From a virus, in the IMG/VR virus record IMGVR_UViG_3300017963_000011, positions 41,135 through 105,134 of that record: a stretch of DNA of 64,000 nt; one strand, given 5' to 3'. Shown here in pieces: positions 8,607-17,558 of this stretch. The notes under the pieces were generated by a model. That model saw nothing but the letters and a program-made list of their open reading frames with translations. It was not told the DNA's origin and searched no databases. The first letter of the stretch is position 1. The number at the start of each line of letters is the position of its first letter. A program made the translations under genes and the position numbers.

Positions 8607-9536
8607 ATGGCGAACAAGACCGCGCTAGTAGGAACGAACCGGGTCAATAGTTCTGGCGATCCAGCAGTTCAGAACTGGAACACGGGGGATACTCTCACTG
8701 ACCCTGATGGCAATGTCATCCAGACAGGGGCTAATGCGCCATCTCCTTCTGACGCGACTCCTCAACAGGTTGGCACTGGCACTGGTCAGCCTGGAACAAG
8801 CAACGACTACTCGCGAGCCGACCATGTTCACCAGACGAACGCGCAGCCCGGCACTGCTACTCCACAAGACGTGGGCTTGACAGGTGTTGTCGGGACAGCT
8901 ACAGCTTATGCCCGCGAAGATCACGTTCACGGTGGCGCTGTCGTAGGCACTGCGGGCTATCTGGAACAGGCAGCTACGGCAGCGGTGGCCACTTACACGG
9001 TGAACAACTACTCTGTCGGTGCTGATAACTTGCTCGTGTTCGTGAATGGCGCCTACGTGCCGAAGGATCAGTATACCGAGGACAATCCAACGCAGATCAC
9101 TTTCACAACCTATCCTGGTCTTCCTTTTGTTGGTAGCGAAAAGATTGTCACATTCGTACCCAAGGGTGGTCTGGGATTGACAAATCAGCTTTGGGAAAAA
9201 CAAGTTGCTGGAGCAAGTCAAGCAGTCTTCAATCTGGCGGGTTCTTACGATGTCGGCACTCACAGTCTTCTCGTGTTTGTCGATGGGACTCTCAATCTCG
9301 TAGGCGCCAGCGAGGACTACCAAGAGACGGGTACGCAGCAAGTCACGTTCAACACTCCTCTTTCTGGTGGAGAAGAAGTCCTCTTTCTCGTTCCGCGAGG
9401 ATCTACAACCGAGAACTCTGGAGCGTACAGCGCTGGAACCCCCGGCGACTGGAATGGTGCTCCGACAACGATCGGCGATGCGCTTGATAGGCTCGCCGCA
9501 GAGCTTTCGAGACTCATCGGATATCCGATTCCGTAA
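8607..9536 (+). CDS. Tail fibre protein with DHVH repeats
   Basis: The protein has 309 residues. Residues 1-40 hold the NWNTGDTLTDPDGNVI motif shared with the next two genes. Two repeats follow, SNDYSRADHVHQ and ATAYAREDHVHG, a pattern common in phage fibre shafts that can bind metal ions through the histidines. Two copies of a beta module then follow (NLLVFVNGAYV... and SLLVFVDGTLN...), each ending in V-P-(K/R)-G. It is the first of three tandem paralogues. Confidence 0.75.
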   Translation: MANKTALVGTNRVNSSGDPAVQNWNTGDTLTDPDGNVIQTGANAPSPSDATPQQVGTGTGQPGTSNDYSRADHVHQTNAQPGTATPQDVGLTGVVGTATAYAREDHVHGGAVVGTAGYLEQAATAAVATYTVNNYSVGADNLLVFVNGAYVPKDQYTEDNPTQITFTTYPGLPFVGSEKIVTFVPKGGLGLTNQLWEKQVAGASQAVFNLAGSYDVGTHSLLVFVDGTLNLVGASEDYQETGTQQVTFNTPLSGGEEVLFLVPRGSTTENSGAYSAGTPGDWNGAPTTIGDALDRLAAELSRLIGYPIP

Positions 9537-9545
9537 GGAGATGGC

Positions 9546-10310
9546 ATGGCAAACGTAATAGCGATGACTGGCAAGCCAAGCATCAACGCATCCAACGACC
9601 CTGAGCTTCGTAACTGGAACACAGGGGATACGCTGGTCACTCCTGATGGAAACGTGATCATGGTCGGTACTCCATCGAGCGCCGAATTGGCAATTCCAGA
9701 TGGGGATGCCACGCCAGATATCAGTGGTGGCGAGAACTTCAAGACTGTGAATACAGTTTTGACGACGATCACGAACTTCATCAATGGTGTCGCCGGAACC
9801 AGAATTCGCGTTAGAATCACAGACACAAATACCATCATCTCCGGTACGCTCACAAAGACGGGACGGACGATCGTATGTCTCGTCGGCGACGTCTTTGAGT
9901 GGGTTTATGATGGTGCTAGTTGGATTCAGGTCGGTGGCAATGTAGGCATGGGTGCCTACATTCGGTATCAGACTCCTATTGATGTTACTGCCGGCACCTG
10001 GATTGGCAATACTGTTATCGTTTACACAACGATTCCAATGGCTTCTTGGCTTCCTCGTCTTGGAGTGGATATGGTGCATGTGTCTTGCAAGGTGAATGCG
10101 TCGGCCGGCACACCTACTCTTTTAGCGAGAGCCGTTGGCGATACGGATAATACCCTGGCCCGCGTTGTAGCCAATTACACTACGGGTTTCTTTGGAGGCG
10201 AAGACTTCTTTGTCAAGCTGAATGATGCTGGCAATTTCGAGGCTAGATGGTGGACGGCTTTCACACCGGCTGGCTGGAACAACCTATATCTTGAAGGCAT
10301 CACACTCTAG
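9546..10310 (+). CDS. Fibre paralogue 2 (shared N-terminal motif)
   Basis: The protein has 254 residues. The first 40 residues repeat the paralogue motif (LRNWNTGDTLVTPDGNVIMVGT). The rest is a different beta-rich region with FINGVAGTRIRVRITD and a C-terminal jelly-roll-like pattern. The paralogues share the N-terminus and differ in the C-terminus, as expected for alternative fibre or spike tips on one socket. The ribosome binding site is AAGGAG. Confidence 0.65.
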   Translation: MANVIAMTGKPSINASNDPELRNWNTGDTLVTPDGNVIMVGTPSSAELAIPDGDATPDISGGENFKTVNTVLTTITNFINGVAGTRIRVRITDTNTIISGTLTKTGRTIVCLVGDVFEWVYDGASWIQVGGNVGMGAYIRYQTPIDVTAGTWIGNTVIVYTTIPMASWLPRLGVDMVHVSCKVNASAGTPTLLARAVGDTDNTLARVVANYTTGFFGGEDFFVKLNDAGNFEARWWTAFTPAGWNNLYLEGITL

Positions 10311-10319
10311 GAGGACGAC

Positions 10320-10913
10320 ATGGCAAATATTCCTGCGCTTGCGGGCTATCAAACAGCTAACGGAGAAGCTGCTCCTGCCAAGTTCGGCGGCAGTGATGTC
10401 CTTACAGATCCTAACGGGAATGTCCTCCTGACCGCTGTCGGTGGTGCTGGTTCTATCGTGCCATTCGATACTCCAGTCATTGTCATGGCATATAACAACA
10501 CGCTCTATAGTGGAGCTACAACTGGCTCTCCATGGAACTACTCTAGCCAACACGCATTCAATGGTGTGATCGATCTTAGTGGCTTGACACCGGCAATTCC
10601 TTCTGGCGCTAAAGCTGTGATTCTGGTAACACTGGCCAATCTGTACAATACAGTGGGGGGTGCAGCGCGAGTCATTAACATGTACGCTGCCAAGCTGCAT
10701 GCTTCTCTCCCAACCGCAGCGCAATACGTCATGAGTAGCGCATACCATGTCGGTGGCGTTGCCGCTGGTGCTGAAGGAGTAGAATACGATGCCAATCCGG
10801 GTTACGGTATTGTGAATTTCAATGGTGACAGGACCGTGGCTATAGCCGCCTATTCTAACAACAGTCCAAACAATGCGTACTGGTACTGGAACGTAGCCGG
10901 GTACACGATCTAG
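10320..10913 (+). CDS. Fibre paralogue 3 (shared N-terminal motif)
   Basis: The protein has 197 residues. The N-terminus (GGSDVLTDPNGNVLLTAVGG) matches the motif of the two preceding genes. The C-terminal domain is a compact beta region ending in NNAYWYWNVAGYTI. It is probably a second or third receptor-binding tip. The ribosome binding site is AGGAGG. Confidence 0.65.
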   Translation: MANIPALAGYQTANGEAAPAKFGGSDVLTDPNGNVLLTAVGGAGSIVPFDTPVIVMAYNNTLYSGATTGSPWNYSSQHAFNGVIDLSGLTPAIPSGAKAVILVTLANLYNTVGGAARVINMYAAKLHASLPTAAQYVMSSAYHVGGVAAGAEGVEYDANPGYGIVNFNGDRTVAIAAYSNNSPNNAYWYWNVAGYTI

Positions 10914-10921
10914 GAGTGAAC

Positions 10922-11446
10922 ATGCTACCAGTTTTCAAATTGATTTATGATGAGTCAACATATGAAATCGTCGACTCGGTGCCGGCGCAACCCGACAATC
11001 CTCCGTCAACTCTTGTCGACAAACCCGATGGCTTTACCTGGGACGAGCGCACTCTCTGGAAATACGACCCTACAGAAGAAGAAGTCGTCCAGAAAACCGG
11101 CCAGGAGTATGACGATGCTCTCGCGTTAATCAAAGCGAAGATCGCCTCTGATCTCGCCTTGGAGTATACCCGCAAGAACCTCGAAGACATTTTCACGGTC
11201 ATGGGCTCGATGGAGGCTATGCTCGACTGCACAAATCAGATCGTGCAGAAAGTCATGAATGAGGATACGATCACACAGGCTGAGAAGGACGCCTTCAATC
11301 TTCTCGTAAATACTTGTTCGTCCAAGTTCAAGCTAACGCTGACCAACGTTACACAAGCCATCGCCGATGGTATGAAGGCGAAGAAAGAAAAGGCCCGTGA
11401 TACCGAGACAGACATGAAGAACGATCCTAGGTGGCCGTATTCATAG
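10922..11446 (+). CDS. Putative fibre-associated or chaperone-like protein
   Basis: The protein has 174 residues from ATG 10922, chosen because AGGAG lies 5 bases upstream; GTG 10916 overlaps that site. The N-terminal 50 residues are beta-like and Pro-rich, and the rest is helical (LALIKAKIASDLALEYTRKNLEDIF). The arrangement resembles small fibre-assembly proteins that sit after fibre genes. A chaperone role is only an inference. Confidence 0.55.
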   Translation: MLPVFKLIYDESTYEIVDSVPAQPDNPPSTLVDKPDGFTWDERTLWKYDPTEEEVVQKTGQEYDDALALIKAKIASDLALEYTRKNLEDIFTVMGSMEAMLDCTNQIVQKVMNEDTITQAEKDAFNLLVNTCSSKFKLTLTNVTQAIADGMKAKKEKARDTETDMKNDPRWPYS

Positions 11447-11475
11447 AGTGTAGCGCTACAACGAGGGGGTATTAA

Positions 11476-12465
11476 ATGGGAAGGGATGGGGCAGTGGCCG
11501 ATCAGATTAGAATTCTGGTCGTCGATAATGACGAAACATCTATCCAGTCTCTTCGAGACATGCTTGGTGAATATGATTTCGAGGTCGAGGACGTTCGGGA
11601 TTCTCGCAAAGTCCTAGATCATCTTCGACAAACCAATGACTATTCTCTTCTCATTCTTGACATCAACATGCCTCACAAGGATGGCGTGACGCTGGCGTCT
11701 CAGGTCAGAAATACTCTTCACTACGACACGCCTATCTTGTTCGTATCGGCTGATATCAGCAAGACCAACCTATCGCGCATTCGTAGAATGAGTCTCGGTG
11801 GCCACACCGTAGAGTTTCTGAAGAAGGGTAGCTTCAATTCAGAGATCCTCTTCAACGTAGCTATGGCCTTGATCAAGGAACGCATCTCCACAAACAACGT
11901 TTCTGAGATCAAAGGACGCGTTTCCAAGATGCAGAAATCCCAGGATGAGATCAAAGAAACAATATCTGATTTCATCCTGAAGCTGGAAGACAAGCCACTC
12001 GTGTCCATTGATCATTGCAAGGCTCAATCCGAGGAACTTGTGAAGTCCCTTCGCAAGGAGGTCATTGGCATCACCCTCGGGGAAGCTAGTAAGAAACTAG
12101 ATGAGGCACTGAAGCCTGAGCCTCTCGCTGTGAGGATTGGCGCCGCGCTCACGGAGAAGCCCCAAGCTATCGAGCCTGCTCTTGAACCAAATCTCATGTT
12201 TGCAAAGACACGCCAAGCCGCCGCATGGAAGATGGCCGTCTATTTCTTGCTCGTTATCTTTGCTGGGCTCTGCATTTTCTGGGGAAACATGTGGACCAAA
12301 GCTGATCATGCCGACGATGGGGTTCGTAAGCTAGAGATCCAGCAAAAGCAAGTTATCGATACGATGCAACAACAAACGACTGCGATGAAATCTCATTTCA
12401 GGCGTCTTCAGAAAATGTTCAAGTCCAACCCAAGCATGTGGGTTACAACCAAAACGCACCCGTAA
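11476..12465 (+). CDS. Membrane-anchored response-regulator receiver protein
   Basis: The protein has 329 residues. Residues 11-125 form a two-component receiver domain: ILVVDND with Asp17 in the acidic pocket, ILDINMP with phospho-acceptor Asp62, VSAD with Ser91, and the conserved Lys in FLKKG (116/117). A long helical coiled-coil region follows (130-230), then one membrane segment near 252-271 and a C-terminal helix of about 55 residues. There is no DNA-binding or enzymatic output domain. It lies between fibre and lysis genes with an AACGAGGGGG leader. Receiver domains are rare in phage late operons, so its target is unknown. Confidence 0.85.
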   Translation: MGRDGAVADQIRILVVDNDETSIQSLRDMLGEYDFEVEDVRDSRKVLDHLRQTNDYSLLILDINMPHKDGVTLASQVRNTLHYDTPILFVSADISKTNLSRIRRMSLGGHTVEFLKKGSFNSEILFNVAMALIKERISTNNVSEIKGRVSKMQKSQDEIKETISDFILKLEDKPLVSIDHCKAQSEELVKSLRKEVIGITLGEASKKLDEALKPEPLAVRIGAALTEKPQAIEPALEPNLMFAKTRQAAAWKMAVYFLLVIFAGLCIFWGNMWTKADHADDGVRKLEIQQKQVIDTMQQQTTAMKSHFRRLQKMFKSNPSMWVTTKTHP

Positions 12466-12474
12466 GGAGGTAGC

Positions 12475-12969
12475 ATGGCACTGGTGACGAAGAACGATAT
12501 CAGGAGTACGGAGACCCATTCATACGCATTGAAAGGGCTCGGTGAAATCCGATACGTCGATCTCCCCCGTGGCTACATCAAGATCATCAACGACTTCCCA
12601 CAGAAGTGCCTCATCAGAGAGACCTTTCCCATCATCGGCACGAAGTACGTCCACAAGGTGATGGCTCCAATGCTGATGAAGGTGATGGAGTTCATCCGCC
12701 ACAAGGTCGAGTACGATGCGGAATGGGAGTACATCCTTCACGGGAGCATCTTCAATCCGAGGCACATGTGGTATCACAAGAACAAGCCGATCTCGATGCA
12801 TGCTTTCGCGGCTGCGGTCGACATCAATCCATGGGAGAACCAGCCCGGAACGCCCGGCACCATCCCCCAACATATCATCCACCTGTTCGAGTCCAATGGT
12901 TTCAAGTGGCTCGGGCACATGGATCGACCCGACCCGATGCACTTCGAGGTGGACATCGATAAGCTCTAA
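12475..12969 (+). CDS. Endolysin, peptidase M15-type D-Ala-D-Ala carboxypeptidase
   Basis: The protein has 164 residues, the usual size for single-domain M15 endolysins. The zinc and catalytic motifs are SMHAFAAAVDIN (His109, Asp116) and HMDRPDPMHFE (Asp150 as catalytic base candidate, His156). It is expected to cleave peptidoglycan peptide stems for host lysis. No signal peptide is seen, so export would depend on a holin; the next gene is holin-like. The ribosome binding site is AAGGAGG. Confidence 0.85.
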   Translation: MALVTKNDIRSTETHSYALKGLGEIRYVDLPRGYIKIINDFPQKCLIRETFPIIGTKYVHKVMAPMLMKVMEFIRHKVEYDAEWEYILHGSIFNPRHMWYHKNKPISMHAFAAAVDINPWENQPGTPGTIPQHIIHLFESNGFKWLGHMDRPDPMHFEVDIDKL

Positions 12970-12994
12970 ATCAAAAGTTCCAACATTTATCTTG

Positions 12995-13023
12995 CAACAT
13001 CCTCCGGGGTGTTGTATCTTTTA
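12995..13023 (+). terminator. Probable intrinsic terminator after endolysin
   Basis: An 8-base-pair stem CAACATCC/GGGTGTTG (one G-U pair) with loop TCCG is followed by TATCTTTTA. It would give partial termination before the holin-like gene. Confidence 0.6.
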
Positions 13024-13042
13024 CGGCAGAAAGGGGGTGAGC

Positions 13043-13429
13043 ATGGCAGAGGAGAAAAAGTACAGTCCGTGGGAGAGCGTGATCTGGCATTTTCGTTCTC
13101 GGAAATCCAGGCTTGCCATGGCAGCGGTGATCGCGATAATCCTTGCCAACAGTAAGTGGGTTCAGAGCAAACTCAGCCTCGATCCCTCCACCATCCCGGC
13201 ACTGTCCCAGAACATCGTGATCTGTCTCGGCATCATCATCGCTGCCGTCTCAGGAGAGAAGATCATGATGAACGGTAACGGAAATGGGAAGACGCCCGAT
13301 CCCAAAGAGGGAGTCACACTCAGCGTGGAATCCGTTGTCGACTTGAAGCTCAAGGAGAAGTTACACGAGGAACTCGAAAAGGGCCTCGACAAACTGACTG
13401 ACAAGATCAAGGAGAAACTCAACAAATGA
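13043..13429 (+). CDS. Holin-like protein with two membrane segments
   Basis: The protein has 128 residues. Two hydrophobic segments lie at about residues 23-37 and 55-72, and a long charged coiled-coil tail spans 95-128. Its size, topology and place just after the endolysin fit a class II or phage-holin-like lysis protein. ATG 13043 follows AAAGGGGG; the open frame upstream overlaps the endolysin and is not used. The identification is by position and topology only. Confidence 0.65.
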   Translation: MAEEKKYSPWESVIWHFRSRKSRLAMAAVIAIILANSKWVQSKLSLDPSTIPALSQNIVICLGIIIAAVSGEKIMMNGNGNGKTPDPKEGVTLSVESVVDLKLKEKLHEELEKGLDKLTDKIKEKLNK

Positions 13430-13809
13430 TGACCCTGAAGGCCGCAGAAAAGAAGGGCTACGTTCCGACCAAGATCCAGATCGAGGTGCTCATGCACCCC
13501 GAGACAGGCAACATCCTCTATCCCTGCGACGGCTGCGTGACCAAGGCGTATGACACCTACGCCATCATCTCCGACCCCCTCTACAACGACGACGGCAAGA
13601 AGGAAGACAAGGTGGTCAACCTCGTCTGCAAGAAGCACAAGAAGCGCTACCAGAAACCCTCGGCTCCGACGTTCGAGGGCATGGTTCGCCTCAACCTTCA
13701 GATGCTCGTCGGCAAGAAGTGGGAGAAGATCTCCCAGGCCATGGTCAAGCGCATGCGCAAAAGCCAGGGCTGGTTCGACTGGCTCTACCCGGAGGACGAC
13801 GACGAATGA
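13426..13809 (+). CDS. Small zinc-finger-like protein of the lysis region
   Basis: The protein has 127 residues and its ATGA start overlaps the holin-like stop. Cys residues in CDGC and CKKH (residues about 34-65) could hold a metal ion, and a basic helical segment precedes the acidic end (EDDDE). The function is unknown. It is the last gene of the plus-strand block. Confidence 0.55.
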   Translation: MMTLKAAEKKGYVPTKIQIEVLMHPETGNILYPCDGCVTKAYDTYAIISDPLYNDDGKKEDKVVNLVCKKHKKRYQKPSAPTFEGMVRLNLQMLVGKKWEKISQAMVKRMRKSQGWFDWLYPEDDDE

Positions 13810-13844
13810 CTGGCCAGATTTGAGATCAAGGTCAGGTTCTAGGA

Positions 13845-13873
13845 AGCCGGGGCGCAAGGCCCCGGCTCTTTCT
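13845..13873 (+). terminator. Terminator between convergent blocks
   Basis: The 9-base-pair stem AGCCGGGGC/GCCCCGGCT with loop GCAAG is followed by CTTTCTTA. It closes the plus-strand late block and abuts the end of the minus-strand block. Confidence 0.85.
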
Positions 13874-14481
13874 TATCCCATCTTCTTTTGGATTTCTGCG
13901 ATCTCAGCCGCGACTTGTTGGTCGCTCTTAGCAGCTTTGGCCTTGAAGATCTCAGATGGGCTCATCGGTTCGCCACACTCGCCTACGACTACGCACTTGG
14001 CGTAGTACATCTTAGCCTGCTTCGAGATGTGTTCGAGGTTGGTCTCATACATGTCCTGGATCTTCTTCCAACCATCGTAATCCATACCGAGAATGTGGCA
14101 GTATTCTAGCATGGGTATGTGCTCTTGTGTGAGCTTGTTCATCGCTTTGACGAAGTTGCCCAGGACTTCTATGAAACGCATGATCGACTTGACGGTGAAA
14201 CGCTCGGCGGCCAGTGTAATCTTGGCGTCATCCGTGATGCGCAGATTGCACTTGACGCACTTGAGCTTGCCCTTCTTGATCTGTTCATCGGTGTATGTTC
14301 TAGGCTTGTAGCCACGGTGGTAGATCAATGCTCCCACGAGCAGACGCCCTTTCTCGGGCTTCTTGGCGTAGCAGAAGGCTTCCTCTTTACATTGGCTGCA
14401 TTCGGCATAGAACTTCATGCGTTTCATCATCTGTTCTGCAATTTGTTGGACTTGGGGACCGAGGTTGGGAGGAATTGCCAT
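13873..14481 (-). CDS. Zinc-binding protein of unknown function
   Basis: The protein has 202 residues. Four cysteines in CSQC near residue 28 and CVKC near residue 76 fit a zinc ribbon, followed by a long helical region. It is the last gene of the minus-strand replication block. A copy of TGGTAGCGCTACCA covers the ribosome-binding area directly upstream, so a protein bound there would affect its expression. Confidence 0.6.
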   Translation of the reverse strand: MAIPPNLGPQVQQIAEQMMKRMKFYAECSQCKEEAFCYAKKPEKGRLLVGALIYHRGYKPRTYTDEQIKKGKLKCVKCNLRITDDAKITLAAERFTVKSIMRFIEVLGNFVKAMNKLTQEHIPMLEYCHILGMDYDGWKKIQDMYETNLEHISKQAKMYYAKCVVVGECGEPMSPSEIFKAKAAKSDQQVAAEIAEIQKKMG

Positions 14482-14488
14482 GGTAGCG

Positions 14489-15499
14489 CTACCACTCTTT
14501 CAGTAGTGAGTCCCAATCACTTGAGGCTCGTCTCTTGTTTACGATATGGACGGAATTCTTGACACAGCGCAAGAATTCTTGCGCTGTTTTCAGATCATCG
14601 GCATCTTTGCCATCCGGGAAGATTATTCTTGTGATACTCTCGACTTCCCCCGAGAGTTCTTTGATCATATCCGCAGCACCATCGTTACCTGCCTCGTCGT
14701 TATCGAGGGCTATGAAGACGCTGCTCCAGTTCTCTAGGATAAGAGCAAGGTGGTCGTCCGACGCCACTGCTCCGAAAATGGCAATGGCCGACTTGAAACC
14801 GAATACCGAAAGACGGATGACATCGAGAGGGCCTTCGCAGACAATAACGTATGGAGATCCTTTTGCGCGGTCGAAGTTGTATAGGATGCGGTTGCGGGGC
14901 AGACCCGGCTGGTGATCCCACTTGCCCAGATACGCTTCCTTTCGTATGTCTCGGGCTGTAAAGCCTCTAAGCTCTCCATCAAAGTGAACAGGAAAGAAAA
15001 CGTAATCCGGCCGAGTTCGATCGTAGGAGACGCCAAAGGGACGAAGATCTTTGTTTCGATAACGTCGAGTTTTGGGCCACGGATGATTCCTCGGCATGGG
15101 CTCCAGTGTTCGCGGCCACTCGAAAACGGGAAGGGGTCCATCATCATCCTCTTCTGATACGTCAGGAATGTTCTTGATAATCTGAGCCCACGAGAGTTGC
15201 TCTTTTTGGAAATTGGCTAGGATCTCCAGAGCATGTTCTCGTGAACAGTCAATGCCAGTGAGCTTCTTCTCCATCAACTGAATGAACCGTATGAATTTGC
15301 CACCACCGCACTTCGGCTTGCCTCTCTCTTTAGCAAAACATTTCCATTTGCCATTGTGGCGATTGATCGAGAAGTTGAGGGGCGTCTTGCCACTACTCTC
15401 ATGGAGGGGACACTTGCAGTAGATGTTCTTGTTTGACGTGTTGTCCTTGAGGACGTCAACGAAGTAATGATCGAGGATCTCACGTACAGGCTGGCTCAT
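14489..15499 (-). CDS. DnaG-type DNA primase
   Basis: The protein has 336 residues. The N-terminal zinc finger has CPLH (Cys30, His33), Cys54 and Cys64, the CHC2 arrangement. The TOPRIM core has VIVCEGPLDVIRL (Glu222) and IALDNDEAG (Asp267, Asp269). It makes RNA primers for replication. It is shorter than bacterial DnaG (about 580 residues) and lacks a clear C-terminal helicase-interaction domain. Its start overlaps the upstream gene through ATGA. Confidence 0.9.
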   Translation of the reverse strand: MSQPVREILDHYFVDVLKDNTSNKNIYCKCPLHESSGKTPLNFSINRHNGKWKCFAKERGKPKCGGGKFIRFIQLMEKKLTGIDCSREHALEILANFQKEQLSWAQIIKNIPDVSEEDDDGPLPVFEWPRTLEPMPRNHPWPKTRRYRNKDLRPFGVSYDRTRPDYVFFPVHFDGELRGFTARDIRKEAYLGKWDHQPGLPRNRILYNFDRAKGSPYVIVCEGPLDVIRLSVFGFKSAIAIFGAVASDDHLALILENWSSVFIALDNDEAGNDGAADMIKELSGEVESITRIIFPDGKDADDLKTAQEFLRCVKNSVHIVNKRRASSDWDSLLKEW

Positions 15500-16119
15500 C
15501 TCCAGTCCTTCCTCAGATCGGATTTCTTTATTTCATTCGGCTTCTTGAACTTGCGCTTCAAGCCACGGCGCACAAGAGCCGGATAGATGTTCCAGTAGAT
15601 GCCTGGACGCTCCTCTGCTTGTATTAGCTGGGCGTATGTGGCATCGCTTGTCATGATCTCGTCCAGTTTAGCACAGAAGTCTTTCCCACTGTACTCGTAA
15701 AGCCTGGCAATCTCTGTACGCTTCCAGGGGCGGCACACTAGATCGAATGCAGTGCCAAATACGAGGAAGACGTCCTGGCAGCAGTAGGGCTTCAGTAGCG
15801 TGGCTTTCCATCTGGAGATCTTCCACCCGCTCGGTGGTAGTTGCCCTATACGCTTGCAAGCCCTGTTGATCACGTCGTTCTTGCCGCGTAAGCCAGAGCC
15901 AAGTTCTTCGCGCAGGGAGATGTACAGATCGTAAGACAAGAGTTGTGGCAAGCTCAGGTAGATCCTGGCAGTTGTATGATGGTCACGTCTGAACTCCCGG
16001 CCAAGGTTTACCCACTCAAGGCCGGGCATCTTGCGTATCGTCTCGCCAACGTTCTTAGACCAGAGTGCTTGATCGTGCCAGAAGAACGCGACGAGATGTC
16101 TTGAAAAATAATGGATCAC
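15496..16119 (-). CDS. Conserved-looking protein in replication operon
   Basis: The protein has 207 residues, basic and rich in Trp, Tyr and Arg, with no recognised motif. It is coupled by ATGA overlaps to the primase gene downstream and the HU-like gene upstream, so it is probably co-expressed with replication functions. Confidence 0.6.
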   Translation of the reverse strand: MIHYFSRHLVAFFWHDQALWSKNVGETIRKMPGLEWVNLGREFRRDHHTTARIYLSLPQLLSYDLYISLREELGSGLRGKNDVINRACKRIGQLPPSGWKISRWKATLLKPYCCQDVFLVFGTAFDLVCRPWKRTEIARLYEYSGKDFCAKLDEIMTSDATYAQLIQAEERPGIYWNIYPALVRRGLKRKFKKPNEIKKSDLRKDWR

Positions 16120-16457
16120 ATCTCGCCGTTCAGACGTCTAATGAAGTGTGGGTTAACCTCACAAGAGATGAAGGTCTTCTTGCCCTTCATGCCCGCGAAG
16201 AGGCCAGTCTTGGTCCCTTGGCGGGCTCTCTTTTTGAGCCTGATAGTGCAGAAACCACGGAACCACATGTAGCCCTTGTTGCCAACACACTTGGACATCG
16301 CCCGGATGATGGCCGAAGCGATCAGTCTGTGATTGAGCGTACTGATTGAGATGTCCTTGATGATCCCCTTCCGGCTCAGTGTTCGTAGGATCTCGGCGTA
16401 ATCCTCGACACCGAAGAAGTTCTTACTCGTTCCCGTTATTCTCTTGAACCCTGGCAC
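16116..16457 (-). CDS. HU/IHF-like DNA-binding protein
   Basis: The protein has 113 residues with a GTG start after AAGGAG. Two N-terminal helices, then GYMWFRGFCTIRLKKRARQG, TKTGLFAGMKGKKTF and a C-terminal NPHFIRRL segment follow the HU order (G-F-x-F strand, basic arm, closing helix). The arm lacks the usual RNP tip, so the match is moderate. It would bend or coat phage DNA. It overlaps the upstream ATPase gene by 35 bases. Confidence 0.5.
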   Translation of the reverse strand: MPGFKRITGTSKNFFGVEDYAEILRTLSRKGIIKDISISTLNHRLIASAIIRAMSKCVGNKGYMWFRGFCTIRLKKRARQGTKTGLFAGMKGKKTFISCEVNPHFIRRLNGEM

Positions 16458-17166
16458 GTGTCACATCTCCTTCTAGTGTAAACCTGATTGCGAGGCCAGC
16501 GCGGGCTGCGTATTCGTCCTCGTTAGTCACCATGATGAGTTGAATATCGAACTCGTCTACTATCTTATGCAGCAGATCCATGAAGTAGTCACGTCGATCT
16601 GGAGAAAGATTGGTTACTGGCTCGTCAGCAAACAAGATACGATCTGGATCGGTCGGGTGGTTCACGAGCAAGATGATGCGAAGAATGAAGAATGCCACAT
16701 CGGCTGCTCCACCACCAGTACATTCGAGGATGGGTTGCTCGATGGTAGCGCTACCATACTGACGAGTGACTGTGAAATAGGTTTCTAGTTGGTTCCTTTT
16801 CTCTATGGTCTTAATGTTGAAAGATACGATGTTGTCGTTGACCAGTTTCTGCAAGATGTCTGTGATGACAGCCTGGATCGCCTTTGTTGGATCGTGTTCG
16901 AGAAGATAGTCAGATGTTGCTACGAGTAGCTTGTGAACGTTCTCCTCGATCTTGAGCGTCACCTTCTTTTCTTTTATAGTCCCTTGGATCTTTTTGGATT
17001 GCTCGATCAAGAGCGCAGCGTTGGCCGCTCTCGCGAGTTGCTCCCGCGACACCTTCTTCGAGATCTCTCTGGCGAACTTGCGCTGCTCGGCCGCCGTCTT
17101 GGTTCCGAGCTTGGAGTCCTGTAACTGATACAAGACCGTTTTCATTTGTATCAAGTCAGCGATCAT
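16423..17166 (-). CDS. SbcC/Rad50-type ATPase, C-terminal half only
   Basis: The protein has 247 residues. It carries the second half of an ABC/SMC ATPase head: a signature-like CTGGGAAD (149-156), Walker B ILFADE (177-182), D-loop NLSPD (186-190) and switch-like VTNED (213-217). It has no Walker A motif and starts with about 120 residues of helical coil. The missing Walker A half is encoded separately at 21212-22372, and the SbcD nuclease lies between them. One TAGCGCTA palindrome is embedded in codons GSAT (near residue 138-141). Confidence 0.75.
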   Translation of the reverse strand: MIADLIQMKTVLYQLQDSKLGTKTAAEQRKFAREISKKVSREQLARAANAALLIEQSKKIQGTIKEKKVTLKIEENVHKLLVATSDYLLEHDPTKAIQAVITDILQKLVNDNIVSFNIKTIEKRNQLETYFTVTRQYGSATIEQPILECTGGGAADVAFFILRIILLVNHPTDPDRILFADEPVTNLSPDRRDYFMDLLHKIVDEFDIQLIMVTNEDEYAARAGLAIRFTLEGDVTRARVQENNGNE

Positions 17167-17558
17167 ACGTCGACTTCCTCGTTGAGGATCTTGTAAACCA
17201 TGCGAGACGCCCGAAAGTAGCCTTGCTGGTACGGATCTTGGAATTCTTCCGGGCCTTCTGGCATGTGTATGCCTTCTACCCATCTGAAGAGGCGAGCGAT
17301 GGTTTCGTACTTGGCCTGATTCATCAAGGCCATGATGATTGCCCAATCCTTGAGCATCCCACATGTTTCCATGCTGTCTGCGGCTTTTCTAGCCTCGATT
17401 ACGTCGGCCGGCGGTTTGTAATACACTTCAAGCGTGTCAATGACGGCTTTGAGATGTCTCGCCTCAATCTCTATGTCATAGGTAAAGCCTTCAGTGTGCT
17501 CCGCTAGTGCCTGCTTGATCGCATCAATGGCTTCTCCAAACTCTTTCTCTTTGTTCAT
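17163..17558 (-). CDS. Unknown protein, SbcCD operon
   Basis: The protein has 131 residues, mostly helical and acidic. ATGA overlaps join it to genes on both sides. Its position between the two ATPase halves suggests a link to the repair complex, but no motif is seen. Confidence 0.55.
   Translation of the reverse strand: MNKEKEFGEAIDAIKQALAEHTEGFTYDIEIEARHLKAVIDTLEVYYKPPADVIEARKAADSMETCGMLKDWAIIMALMNQAKYETIARLFRWVEGIHMPEGPEEFQDPYQQGYFRASRMVYKILNEEVDV

Noticed and set aside
8625-10079. Minus-strand open frame of 484 codons
   Set aside because: It lies antisense to two fibre genes with ribosome binding sites and recognisable repeats; the composition is that of a shadow frame.
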